Assembly (NCBI GenBank): GCA_033765305.1
Contig: JANRID010000014.1
Coordinates: 1 to 64,000, forward strand
Direction: 5' to 3'
Source: RDXT01 sp033765305
GTDB lineage: Bacteria; Bacteroidota; Bacteroidia; J057
DNA: 64,000 nt
Shown here: piece by piece, positions 1 through 7,331 of the stretch
How positions within the stretch are numbered: position 1 is the stretch's first letter
Layout of the letters: each line of letters opens with the position of its first letter
Notes under the pieces: generated by a model
Told to the model about the DNA's origin: nothing
The model's input: the letters and a program-made list of their open reading frames with translations, nothing else
Database searches by the model: none
Program-made: the position numbers and the translations under genes

Positions 1-99
1 CAGCAGCGCCTGGACCTCAGCCGCCTGCCGGCGGGCCGCTACACCGTGACCCTGAGCGACGCGCAGGGCAAGGTAACGCGGCAGATCGTAAAGGAATGA
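1..99 (+). CDS. 3' end of a T9SS-secreted protein (type A sorting domain)
   Basis: Only the last 32 codons are inside the window; the reading frame is open from base 1 and stops with TGA at 97-99. The peptide has the pattern L-P-A-G-R-Y-T-V-x-L-x-D-x-x-G-K followed by a basic end (IVKE). This is the closing part of a Bacteroidota type IX secretion C-terminal domain, which directs an exported protein through the outer membrane and is then cleaved. What the passenger domain does cannot be told from this fragment. A perfect hairpin follows at 144-168. Confidence 0.75.
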   Translation, partial: QQRLDLSRLPAGRYTVTLSDAQGKVTRQIVKE

Positions 100-543
100 C
101 CCCCGCTGCCCCCGCAGCATGCGGCGCATGAAGCCGATGGACCCCCTCCCCGCCGACGGCGGGGAGGGAGATGGGGGAGCCGCCTGCGCGTCCCCGGTGT
201 ATTCAACCCAAAAACCTGCTCTTGTATGTCTGGAACATCTCTGCCCCCGGAAGGGCTGGGGGGCGATGCCCTGCGGCCTGCGGATCCGATGCTTACACTT
301 CCACTTGTAGAGTGTAGTCAGGCTGATCTTCCGAGTGGCAGGTTCTTTTAAGCGTTAACGTATACATCTTCCTCTCTACTCTTCAATGGCTACGGCTAGG
401 GGGAAGAGGAAAGCACTTCCGCATGGCGGGTTCTTTTGAATGCTGAAATGTACATGATTCTTTCTACTTTTCAGCGGTTCGCGCTATGGGAAGAGTACAC
501 AGGCGCAGCTGCTCCAAATATGCTCGTTTAATAGCAATACTTT
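100..543. other. Gene-free stretch with decayed 3'-end repeats
   Basis: Beyond the hairpin at 144-168 no convincing gene is visible. The GC-rich first part gives way near 300 to AT-richer DNA matching the neighbouring NACHT gene. The second half holds two of the three imperfect copies described in the repeat entry at 376-600. A short plus-strand frame at 119-310 has no recognisable content and is not annotated. Confidence 0.5.
144..168 (+). terminator. Hairpin, probable terminator of the preceding gene
   Basis: A perfect 11-bp GC-rich stem (144-154 with 158-168) closes a 3-base loop, 45 bases after the stop of the T9SS cargo gene. There is no T-run, so intrinsic termination is only a reasonable guess. 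Confidence 0.4.
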
Positions 544-600
544 CTACTTTTCAATATCTACAATTGTAGGAGAAGAGGACAGCCTCTCCAAGTCTTTGTA
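376..600 (-). repeat. Three imperfect copies of the 3' end of the NACHT gene
   Basis: Three segments start with CTACTYTTCA at 376, 464 and 544, spaced 88 and 80 bases apart, and continue with a similar GAAGAG-containing block. Read on the minus strand each ends in a stop preceded by related peptides: SSPTIVDIEK (the true gene end at 544), LPIARTAEK (stop at 464) and FPLAVAIEE (stop at 376). Copies two and three can be aligned further upstream, sharing Y, R-L and P at matching positions. They look like remnants of the ends of earlier or duplicated related genes. This is a by-eye alignment of short segments. Confidence 0.45.
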
Positions 601-2850
601 TACAGGATTAGAATAATCTCTTCCGCTTATAAAAGAGATAGCATCCCCTTTCTTTCCTTTTATCGGAACCCATATAGTATTGCTGCCACTTTTGTATTTA
701 CTCAAGTAACCATGCCTTTTCAATACGTGTAAAACATCGGCAATATATCGCTGCTGAAAATGATCTAAACCTCTGTATAATGCATTTTCTTTTCTCCCAC
801 TACCACTTTGAATGTAGATTTTCTTCAAAATAGTGAACGCTACTTTTACAGGAGTAGGAAAATCCAAACTCAAAAGGCCCTGAGTAGTAGTATCTCTTTC
901 ATCAATCGAATAATACTCACAATCGGTAAACTTCTCTGGTGGAAGTTTAAAAGAGGAATCCTGTCCATGAATATGCCCAAATATACACTCATTAAAATAG
1001 GGTAATTTTTCAACAACAATAGGCGAGTTAATAATTAAATTTCTGACAATAGTTGACTTAAAAATTAAATGCTCCATAGATTCCTCCGTGTCCAAACTAA
1101 CATCCGGTATTACGCAATCTGAGAATCGAATAGTATCACGTTTCCAGTCAGTATGATTTTCATAAAGAGAAAAATATATATCTACAGCTAAAGTATGAAA
1201 ACTCTCTTTTATTGCCTTATCGACAGCGGAAAACCACTTCCCTTGTATTATCATCAGTTTTTCTTTACACACATATCTAACCACAGATAAGCCTAAGTCT
1301 TCAAGAGATTCTTGCCACTCTCGAATATATGATCTAGTGCTTTCGCTTTGATTGAACGGATCTTGAACATACTTAATAACTTGACCTGCCTTTGCAGCTT
1401 GCGCAAGATTAGTGTCAATAAATTGCCTAGAACCATCTTGAGTATCCCTAGGCCCCAATCCAGGAAGTCTTTGTAAGATTACAAACTCGCTATCACTAGG
1501 AGGGTATCCTGTTACATCCTCAAAAATATTTGACAAATCTTTTTCATAAATAGGGCCTAAGCCACCTTGAAAACTCCTCGCTTTACTAGCAAGTCTTTCT
1601 AGAATTTCTCGGATAGCGTCTGCCTCCACACCTGATTCCATTTTAGCTTCTCTGGCGCATATTTCTCCCAATAGCATATCCCAACCTTCCGCCTTAGATT
1701 TTTCGCTACTTGGTAAAGAATTTATTATTCCCTTTGAGGTCAAATATGCTAAAAGTAGTGGCCGACCGGGAAGCCATTCAGGTATAGCGATTTGAATTTT
1801 AAAACTACTTAAATATTGCCTCATTTGCTCCTCGGTAAAGTCATCTATTGATAATATTTTCCAATCATTAGAAATAGAAAGTGCATTTAAGCATTCCTTG
1901 GTAGAATCGAAAAAATTGCTTCGCCCAGAAACAAGAATAGCTGTGTCTCCTGGACTATCTTCAATGAATTTTCTAACAAGTTGCGTAGATCGATACCTCA
2001 TGTCTTTTAATTTTTGAGCTTTCTGAGCGAAACCAACAGTTGCTATTTCATCGAATCCGTCAAGAATAAGAGTTACATAGCCTGCTCGCCATGCTTTAAC
2101 AAGATCGCCCGGTTGTCCAAATCCAATATTTCTTCCATGCCTCTCAATCGCCTCAACTGGATCAGTTTGTCCATTATGGTCTCTTAGGTTTAAAAAGATG
2201 GGGAATTTAGTGGTTTCTCCCTGATTAAATATATTTTTAAGTTTTTTATAAACTTCCCTTAAAGTCATACTTTTCCCCGCTCCAAAATATCCAATAACTA
2301 AAAATTTTACACCTTCTTGTAATTTTTTTGCTATTGAGCTTACGTTGTACATTTCAGATCCATTCATGTCGGGAATATCAAGCTTGATGTAATTGGAGTT
2401 TATATCGCTTTTCCCAGTTTCTGGGTCTCTGGCACTTCCAAAATTATACTTATCCCTTAGCAGCAAGTATGCACTTGCATCAACGAGGCGACTAGCAAAT
2501 GTATTTAGAGAAACCGCATGAACCTTAGGATCGCCATTACTACAAACGGACCGCTGTTCAGCGGTAGGCTCATGTTTTGTAACAAACCACAGTTTAATTA
2601 CTTTATCCGAATACTTTCTTTCGTAATTATTATATAATTTTCTTAGTTTTCCAGAATCCTCCAGAGCTTTGTCTTTACCCCTACTGATTGTGCACTCAAT
2701 AAGATGTATAGTATCCCTAGTAATAAAAACCCCATCTGTCTCATGTCCAGCAATTATTTCCCTACCTCCGTCAATTACGTCAGGGAACATCATTCGAGCC
2801 ACCCTGATTACAGAGATCTCAAATTCTTTTGCATCTTTCGACTGACTCAT
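544..2850 (-). CDS. NACHT-type STAND ATPase with N-terminal nuclease-like domain
   Basis: 768 residues. Residues 1-150 resemble a PD-(D/E)xK (Mrr-like) restriction-endonuclease fold, with D39-G and E52-C-T as candidate catalytic residues. A P-loop ATPase follows: Walker A GYFGAGKS (187-194) and Walker B LILDGFDEIA (261-270), the D-G-x-D-E form typical of NACHT/STAND proteins. The C-terminal third has pentapeptide-like runs (RFSDCVIPDVSLD, around 600) and no clear TPR or LRR sensor. Known relatives of this build act in anti-phage defence, where target recognition triggers oligomerisation and releases the nuclease; that role here is inference. The gene is strikingly AT-rich beside GC-rich neighbours, uses AT-ending codons and stands alone, which points to horizontal acquisition. 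The start at 2850 gives the complete nuclease domain. Confidence 0.7.
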   Translation of the reverse strand: MSQSKDAKEFEISVIRVARMMFPDVIDGGREIIAGHETDGVFITRDTIHLIECTISRGKDKALEDSGKLRKLYNNYERKYSDKVIKLWFVTKHEPTAEQRSVCSNGDPKVHAVSLNTFASRLVDASAYLLLRDKYNFGSARDPETGKSDINSNYIKLDIPDMNGSEMYNVSSIAKKLQEGVKFLVIGYFGAGKSMTLREVYKKLKNIFNQGETTKFPIFLNLRDHNGQTDPVEAIERHGRNIGFGQPGDLVKAWRAGYVTLILDGFDEIATVGFAQKAQKLKDMRYRSTQLVRKFIEDSPGDTAILVSGRSNFFDSTKECLNALSISNDWKILSIDDFTEEQMRQYLSSFKIQIAIPEWLPGRPLLLAYLTSKGIINSLPSSEKSKAEGWDMLLGEICAREAKMESGVEADAIREILERLASKARSFQGGLGPIYEKDLSNIFEDVTGYPPSDSEFVILQRLPGLGPRDTQDGSRQFIDTNLAQAAKAGQVIKYVQDPFNQSESTRSYIREWQESLEDLGLSVVRYVCKEKLMIIQGKWFSAVDKAIKESFHTLAVDIYFSLYENHTDWKRDTIRFSDCVIPDVSLDTEESMEHLIFKSTIVRNLIINSPIVVEKLPYFNECIFGHIHGQDSSFKLPPEKFTDCEYYSIDERDTTTQGLLSLDFPTPVKVAFTILKKIYIQSGSGRKENALYRGLDHFQQRYIADVLHVLKRHGYLSKYKSGSNTIWVPIKGKKGDAISFISGRDYSNPVYKDLERLSSSPTIVDIEK

Positions 2851-3230
2851 GACACGTTAGATGTAATGTGAAAATCCAAATATGTAAAACTACTAAACAA
2901 CATTTAAAGATGCTTGTAGTTTGAAATAGATATCATCTGCTTAACAGGGCATAAAAACCAAAAATTGCTCTGATTGCCAGATTTCAAGAACAAGGTACAT
3001 TTTCTAGCTGAGTATTCCAAGACTTTAGGCTTTTTTGAGAAATTAGCTGGAGTTTGTTAAGGATAGTGCTAACAGCCGCAGAACCCTTAAGATATCCGTG
3101 TAAAATGCTTTTTTCGTAGCGGAAGACTTCGAAGGAAAAAACGGCAGAATCAAGCTAGCTCCAAGCTATGATACCTCCATACGATCCACTGCCGTAGTTC
3201 GTTCATATCCAAACCCATATCCCCTTTCCT
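2851..3230. other. AT-rich intergenic region between divergent genes
   Basis: About 380 bases without a gene. The DNA keeps the AT-rich composition of the NACHT gene up to about 3130, which places the edge of the acquired island here. It must hold the promoters of both the NACHT gene (minus) and the lipoprotein gene (plus), but no box matches the TAnnTTTG consensus well enough to call. No integrase, tRNA or clear flanking repeat was seen. Confidence 0.5.
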
Positions 3231-4502
3231 ATGCATTCCCTCTCCTCCATGTTCGCGCGCCTGCTGCTGGCGGCGCTGTGCCTGGCGCCCGCTGCGGGCT
3301 GCGGCATCATCGAAAAAGCCGGCAACAAGGCCGATGACCTCATCAACGAGGTCCTGCCCGTCCTCGACGGCGCCATCGAATCGCTCAACACCGCCTCTGC
3401 CGACTGGCAGGTGGTGCTCCAGAACACCGTCGGGCAGCTGACCGATGAGGCGCAGTCCACCATCCGCAACGAGGTCAACGACCTGCTCGTGCGCGGCGTC
3501 GCCAGCGTAGGCACCGAGTTCCGCTGCAATGCCGATTTCCTCCGCATCCGCGTGCGCCAGGGCCTCATCCGCATCAAAACCCGCCTCCTCGGCGGCAGCA
3601 TGCCGCCCCTGGAGCCGCAGCTCTGCGAGGTGGTGCCCCTGGCCGTCGACATGAACCTGCCCCCCGAACGCCGCAACAAGATCGAGTTCTACGGCTACGA
3701 CTTCGACAGCTCCAACGTGCAGGTCTTCCTCGTCAACGGCGCCTCGGAAATCAACGTCTCCCAGTTCCTCGACCGCCCCACCCACTACCACCTCACCCTC
3801 AACCTCGCCGGCAACGGCGTCGCCCTCGGCCCCGGCAGCAACCGCTTCATCCTCCGCTGGAACGGCCGCAACATCCAGTCCGTCGCCATCCTCCAGCCTA
3901 CGGTCAAAATCTGCGAAACCTCCACCGTCAACCCCATGCCGTCGCCGGTTTCGCTCACCAACCTGCCCCGCCACACCAACGGCGACCGCGAGTACAACGG
4001 CAACGGCCCCGATGTGCACGCGACGGTGACCCTCGTCAACCAGGGCGACCGCGTCGAGGCGCGGGTGTACATGCGCGCGAGCGAGACCAAAAGCGACTGG
4101 ACCCGCGCCTCCGAGACCAAGACCTTCACCATCTACACCGCGCCCAGCGGCAAGGTCATCGAAAAGATCCTCAGCCCCGCCTTCGCCGAGTTCAGCTACC
4201 GCGACAGCAACGGCAACCTCGACGAATTCCCCGGCGGCGGGCCCGTCGCCTCGTGGAAGTTCATGGGCGACGGCGGCGGCGACGATGCCGGCGTGCATAC
4301 CCGCGTGGAAGTGACGCTTAGCCGCCTTCAGCTGGAACTCAAAGACAATCAGGACTGTGTATCGTCCTCCACGATTCGCGATTTGCAAACAAAGGGGCTG
4401 CTTTCGCCTGCCACCTTCAATATCATCAAGCGCGGCAACCCCGGTGTCGAGCGCATGCTCCGCGTGCAGCCCGATCTCCAGGCGCGCCCCGGCAGCAACT
4501 GA
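3231..4502 (+). CDS. Predicted outer-membrane lipoprotein of unknown function
   Basis: 423 residues. The N-terminus has a hydrophobic signal followed by a lipobox (A-P-A-A-G-C), so the mature protein should begin at Cys24 and be lipid-anchored. The ATG at 3249 would give a more typical signal peptide (MFARLLLAALCLAPAAGC) and may be the real start. An N-terminal helical segment (about residues 25-90) is followed by a mostly beta-rich region with NxT/DxN-rich stretches. No enzymatic motif was recognised. The long minus-strand frame over this gene is a GC-bias artefact: only this frame has a signal peptide and normal composition. A strong hairpin follows the stop. Confidence 0.7.
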   Translation: MHSLSSMFARLLLAALCLAPAAGCGIIEKAGNKADDLINEVLPVLDGAIESLNTASADWQVVLQNTVGQLTDEAQSTIRNEVNDLLVRGVASVGTEFRCNADFLRIRVRQGLIRIKTRLLGGSMPPLEPQLCEVVPLAVDMNLPPERRNKIEFYGYDFDSSNVQVFLVNGASEINVSQFLDRPTHYHLTLNLAGNGVALGPGSNRFILRWNGRNIQSVAILQPTVKICETSTVNPMPSPVSLTNLPRHTNGDREYNGNGPDVHATVTLVNQGDRVEARVYMRASETKSDWTRASETKTFTIYTAPSGKVIEKILSPAFAEFSYRDSNGNLDEFPGGGPVASWKFMGDGGGDDAGVHTRVEVTLSRLQLELKDNQDCVSSSTIRDLQTKGLLSPATFNIIKRGNPGVERMLRVQPDLQARPGSN

Positions 4503-4522
4503 TCCGCCCGGGCGGAACGCGT

Positions 4523-4553
4523 CAGGGCCTGCCGGCATTGCCGGCAGGCCCTG
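4523..4553. terminator. Strong hairpin between convergent genes
   Basis: A perfect 14-bp inverted repeat (4523-4536 with 4540-4553) closes a 3-base ATT loop. It lies between the stops of the lipoprotein gene (plus) and the TPR gene (minus), so it could end transcription in both directions. There is no strong T-tract. Confidence 0.6.
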
Positions 4554-4589
4554 CGCATATCTAGCGGTTTCAGGACGCGGTGCCTGGAA

Positions 4590-4613
4590 GCATCGGCCCC
4601 GCAGGGCCGATGC
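4590..4613 (-). terminator. Hairpin just downstream of the TPR gene
   Basis: A perfect 10-bp stem (4590-4599 with 4604-4613) with a CGCA loop starts three bases beyond the stop of the TPR gene on the minus strand. Its position fits the end of the hydrogenase operon. Confidence 0.5.
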
Positions 4614-4615
4614 CC

Positions 4616-6136
4616 TCACGCGAACGACTCGCGCAGCTCGTCGAGCTTCTCCAGATGCCGCTGCGCATCCGCCAGCAGCCTGGGGTCGTCCGTCAGTTCC
4701 TTGACCTCCAGCGCCTTGGCCACCATGTCCAGGTAGCGGCCCTCGTTGAACTGGTCGGGGTCGTTGCCGGCATACCAGCAGGCTTCGATGTGGTTGAGCA
4801 GGGTCAGGGCCCGCTCCAGCGGGTAGTCCTTCGCCGTCCGGATGTCCAGCGCCTCCTGGTAATAGGCCAGTGCGCGGGTAAAATTATCCGACCGCACCGC
4901 ATCGGGGTATTTGGTCAGGGCATTGCCGTAGCTGTTGCAGACCATCGCATACTCGTAGGGATGGGTCTCTCGGGTGAAAACCTGCAGCGCCTCCTGGAAC
5001 GAAGCCGAGGAGATGGCCGCCCAGACGCTTTTTTTTCTCGCCTCATCGGGGATTTCGGAGTAGATCACCCCCAGATAATGGTGGATTTCGGCGAACACCT
5101 CCGGCGTATCCTCGCGGGTATAGACCTTCAGCGCCTCCTGGAAAGCATTGACTGCCATGCGGTAAAACTGCGGGTTGCCCTGCTTGGCCCAGGTGTAGAG
5201 CAGCGTGCCTTTGCGCATTTCGGCATTGGCGAGCAGTTCGGGGATCTCTTCGCGGCGGAAGATCTCGATGGCGCGGTTGATATAGCCGAGCGATTCGGCG
5301 AAGCTGTCGCAGATATTGGCGATGTAGGAGGCATCCACGAGGGCGAGGGCGGCGGGCACGCTGCGCTCCTGCTGCTCGTACACCTGGAGCACCTCCCAGA
5401 GGGAATGTTTGAGCGCGTCGAGCAGCTCCGGATCGTAGGGGGCGGTGAGCTTGCGCATCCAGGCGGCGTTGAGCGCGTTCTGCAGCTCCACGCGGGCGAA
5501 GGGGTCGCTGGTCTCCGACAGGGCGCCCCGGAGCACGGCCTCGGCATAGTCGAGGTCGCCGGTATCGGTGAGGAGGGTGGCGTAATGCAGGGCCGTGAAG
5601 GCGCGGAAGACCTCGTCGGTCGCGGCGTGCAGGGCTTCCTCGTAGAAATAGCGGGTATGGTGCAGGCTGAAGCGGTCCGGGGCGGAGGCGTAATGCCGCA
5701 CGATGGCGTTGTTGTGCATCAGCCGGTAGGCCTCGAACTCGGAGTATTCGGAAACCAGCTCGTCGGGGTCCACGGGCTGGCCCTCCTGCATCCGGCGGAC
5801 GACCTCCAGCTCCTGGCGCAGGGCCGGGTAGGCTTCCAGCCAGGCACGGCTCTTGTCGTAATTGCCCAGCCGGGCCATCACGATGCCCAGCAGCACCTCG
5901 GCCTTGAGGGGCAGCCATTCAGGCAGGAGGTAGGGCGGCAGGAACTGCTGCCAGTCGAGGGGAAAGCCGATGCCCTGGGGAGTCACGAGGAGGTGCGCCG
6001 CCGTGCCGGCGGGGCTGCGGCTGGCGAGGGATGCCACTTCGGCCAGCTCGTCCAGGCGGGGCTCGCGGTGCAGAATGTCCCGGGTTTCGGACTCCAGTCC
6101 GGGGTCGGCGAAAATGGTGAGGATCGGGGTCGTCAT
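4616..6136 (-). CDS. TPR-repeat protein of the hydrogenase operon
   Basis: 506 residues with tetratricopeptide-like helical pairs through most of the length, clearest from about residue 190 to the end (repeated A-x3-Y-x2-A-L-x-I motifs such as YAEAVLRGAL, YINRAIEIF, FQEALKVYT, YYQEALDI). There is no signal peptide or membrane segment, so it should be a cytoplasmic scaffold. It overlaps the upstream gene by 4 bases (ATGA), showing translational coupling, and is the last gene of the operon that starts with the hydrogenase small subunit. TPR proteins of unknown role are known companions of Huc-type and other atmospheric-H2 hydrogenases. A part in assembly or electron-acceptor docking is inference. 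Confidence 0.75.
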   Translation of the reverse strand: MTTPILTIFADPGLESETRDILHREPRLDELAEVASLASRSPAGTAAHLLVTPQGIGFPLDWQQFLPPYLLPEWLPLKAEVLLGIVMARLGNYDKSRAWLEAYPALRQELEVVRRMQEGQPVDPDELVSEYSEFEAYRLMHNNAIVRHYASAPDRFSLHHTRYFYEEALHAATDEVFRAFTALHYATLLTDTGDLDYAEAVLRGALSETSDPFARVELQNALNAAWMRKLTAPYDPELLDALKHSLWEVLQVYEQQERSVPAALALVDASYIANICDSFAESLGYINRAIEIFRREEIPELLANAEMRKGTLLYTWAKQGNPQFYRMAVNAFQEALKVYTREDTPEVFAEIHHYLGVIYSEIPDEARKKSVWAAISSASFQEALQVFTRETHPYEYAMVCNSYGNALTKYPDAVRSDNFTRALAYYQEALDIRTAKDYPLERALTLLNHIEACWYAGNDPDQFNEGRYLDMVAKALEVKELTDDPRLLADAQRHLEKLDELRESFA

Positions 6137-6528
6137 GCGTCGGGGGCAGGTTCGGTCAGGCGGATGGTCAGGCGCTGGGAGCCGGCGGCGGCTTCCCAGG
6201 GCAGGTCGCGGTCGGCAGCGTCGATGCCGTGATCCAGGATCATCTCCTGCATGGAAACGGAGCGGTCGCCTTCCGGGTTGCGGAGTTTGAGCATCAGCAG
6301 CGCGCAGCCGGTGTGGGCGGCTTTAAACTCCGCATCGCCCATCGGCGCCAGCAGGAGGGCGCCGGCTGCCGGGTCAAAGGCGGCATACACCTGCGCCGGA
6401 TCTCCCAGCGCGGCGGACACGACGCCGGCGCTGAGCCAGAGATGCTGGTTGCGCATCCGGGCGCCGCTGAAGGGGGCGGACGGATCGTTCCGGGGGGCGG
6501 CGGAACCGAGGCGGATGATGCGTTCCAT
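6133..6528 (-). CDS. Small protein of unknown function, hydrogenase operon
   Basis: 131 residues, not recognised. It is soluble, without signal peptide, cysteine cluster or membrane segment. The middle (about 30-100) is mixed alpha/beta, and the C-terminal part reads as a beta-rich domain (LLMLKLRNPEG, QRLTIRLTEP). It sits between the maturation protease and the TPR gene, overlapping the latter by 4 bases, so the two are almost certainly co-expressed and may work together. A downstream ATG (Met25) is a possible alternative start. The repeat array at 6559-6747 lies directly upstream. Confidence 0.6.
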   Translation of the reverse strand: MERIIRLGSAAPRNDPSAPFSGARMRNQHLWLSAGVVSAALGDPAQVYAAFDPAAGALLLAPMGDAEFKAAHTGCALLMLKLRNPEGDRSVSMQEMILDHGIDAADRDLPWEAAAGSQRLTIRLTEPAPDA

Positions 6529-6558
6529 TTGAGTTCTGAGTTTGGGGTTTTGAGTTTT

Positions 6559-6747
6559 GGCCGCTGAGCGAAGCCGAAGCGTGGCCGCTGAGCGCTTGCA
6601 GTGAGCCTGTCGAACTGAAGCCGAAGCGTGGCCGCTGAGCGCCTGCGGTGAGCATGTCGAACTGAAGCCGAAGCGTGGTCGCTGAGCGAAGCCGAAGCGT
6701 GGTCGCTGAGCGCCTGCGGTGAGCCTGTCGAACTGAAGCCGAAGCGC
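6559..6747. repeat. Intergenic array of 24- and 47-bp direct repeats
   Basis: Five head-to-tail units: 6559-6582 (24 bp), 6583-6629 (47), 6630-6676 (47), 6677-6700 (24), 6701-6747 (47). All begin GGYCGCTGAGCG and end AAGCCGAAGCG. The 24-bp unit equals the 47-bp unit with an internal 23-bp block removed; that block contains TGTCGAACTG. Copies differ at only a few bases. The array fills the gap between the maturation protease and the small unknown gene inside the operon. It resembles dispersed intergenic repeats seen in Bacteroidota genomes. There are no unique spacers, so it is not a CRISPR. Confidence 0.9.
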
Positions 6748-6767
6748 AGATGGCTAAAAAACGTTGA

Positions 6768-7265
6768 TCATGAGCCGGTTCCGTTGCCAGAAGCCAGCTG
6801 GGGCAGGCTGGCCTCGATCAGGCCGCAGACCCGGAGGCAGGCGTCGCGCACGGGGCCGCTGAGGCTGGTATCGAGGCGGGTATTGGAGACGGAGATCAGG
6901 TACACCGTGATGTCTTCGGGATAGGCGGAGCCGAGGATTCTGCGGGCGTAGGACAGGGCCTGGCTCCACTTGAGGGCATGGAGAAAGACCAGCGGATCGT
7001 CCTCGACGGCAGCTGCCACCGCTTCGGCAGGCAGGCGGTACAGGGTGCCGTCCGGCTCGCCGCTGTTGATGACCGCATCCACGAGGATGAGGCGCTCGTG
7101 GTCGCGCAGCTGAAACAGCACCTCGAAGGCCGAAGTGCCCATATCGAGCAGGGTGATGCCGGCCTCCGGCGCGATGCGCCTGCCCAATTCCTCCACCACA
7201 AAGCAGCCGGCGCCGTCGTCGCTGCGCACGGGATTGCCGAATCCCAGGATAGCCGTTTTCTTCAT
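6768..7265 (-). CDS. [NiFe]-hydrogenase maturation protease (HybD/HupD family)
   Basis: 165 residues, the usual size for the family. It begins with the family signature ILGFGNPVRSDDGAG (residues 6-20). Candidate nickel-sensing ligands are D17, D63 (in LILVDAV) and H96 (FLHALKW), matching the E/D-D-H set of HybD. The enzyme removes the C-terminal peptide of the large subunit once the NiFe(CN)2CO centre is in place. It lies 66 bases after the large-subunit gene, whose product carries a 15-residue tail after the last metal-ligand histidine. Specificity for that subunit follows from the context. Confidence 0.88.
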   Translation of the reverse strand: MKKTAILGFGNPVRSDDGAGCFVVEELGRRIAPEAGITLLDMGTSAFEVLFQLRDHERLILVDAVINSGEPDGTLYRLPAEAVAAAVEDDPLVFLHALKWSQALSYARRILGSAYPEDITVYLISVSNTRLDTSLSGPVRDACLRVCGLIEASLPQLASGNGTGS

Positions 7266-7331
7266 CGCCGTTCAATCAGATACCCGCACCTGAAGCCAGG
7301 TGCGGGTATGCCGGTTACATCGTATGCGGGG

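Noticed and set aside
119..310. 63-codon open frame after the first gene
   Set aside because: It contains the hairpin of the upstream gene, has no homology that I recognise and no promoter or conserved start.
3150..4619. A 489-codon minus-strand frame over the lipoprotein gene
   Set aside because: Extremely Gly/Val/Ala/Asp-biased, no domain. The plus strand has a signal peptide with lipobox and a terminator in the right place.
6559..6747. CRISPR array
   Set aside because: Repeats abut each other without unique spacers and come in two related lengths; no cas genes are nearby.
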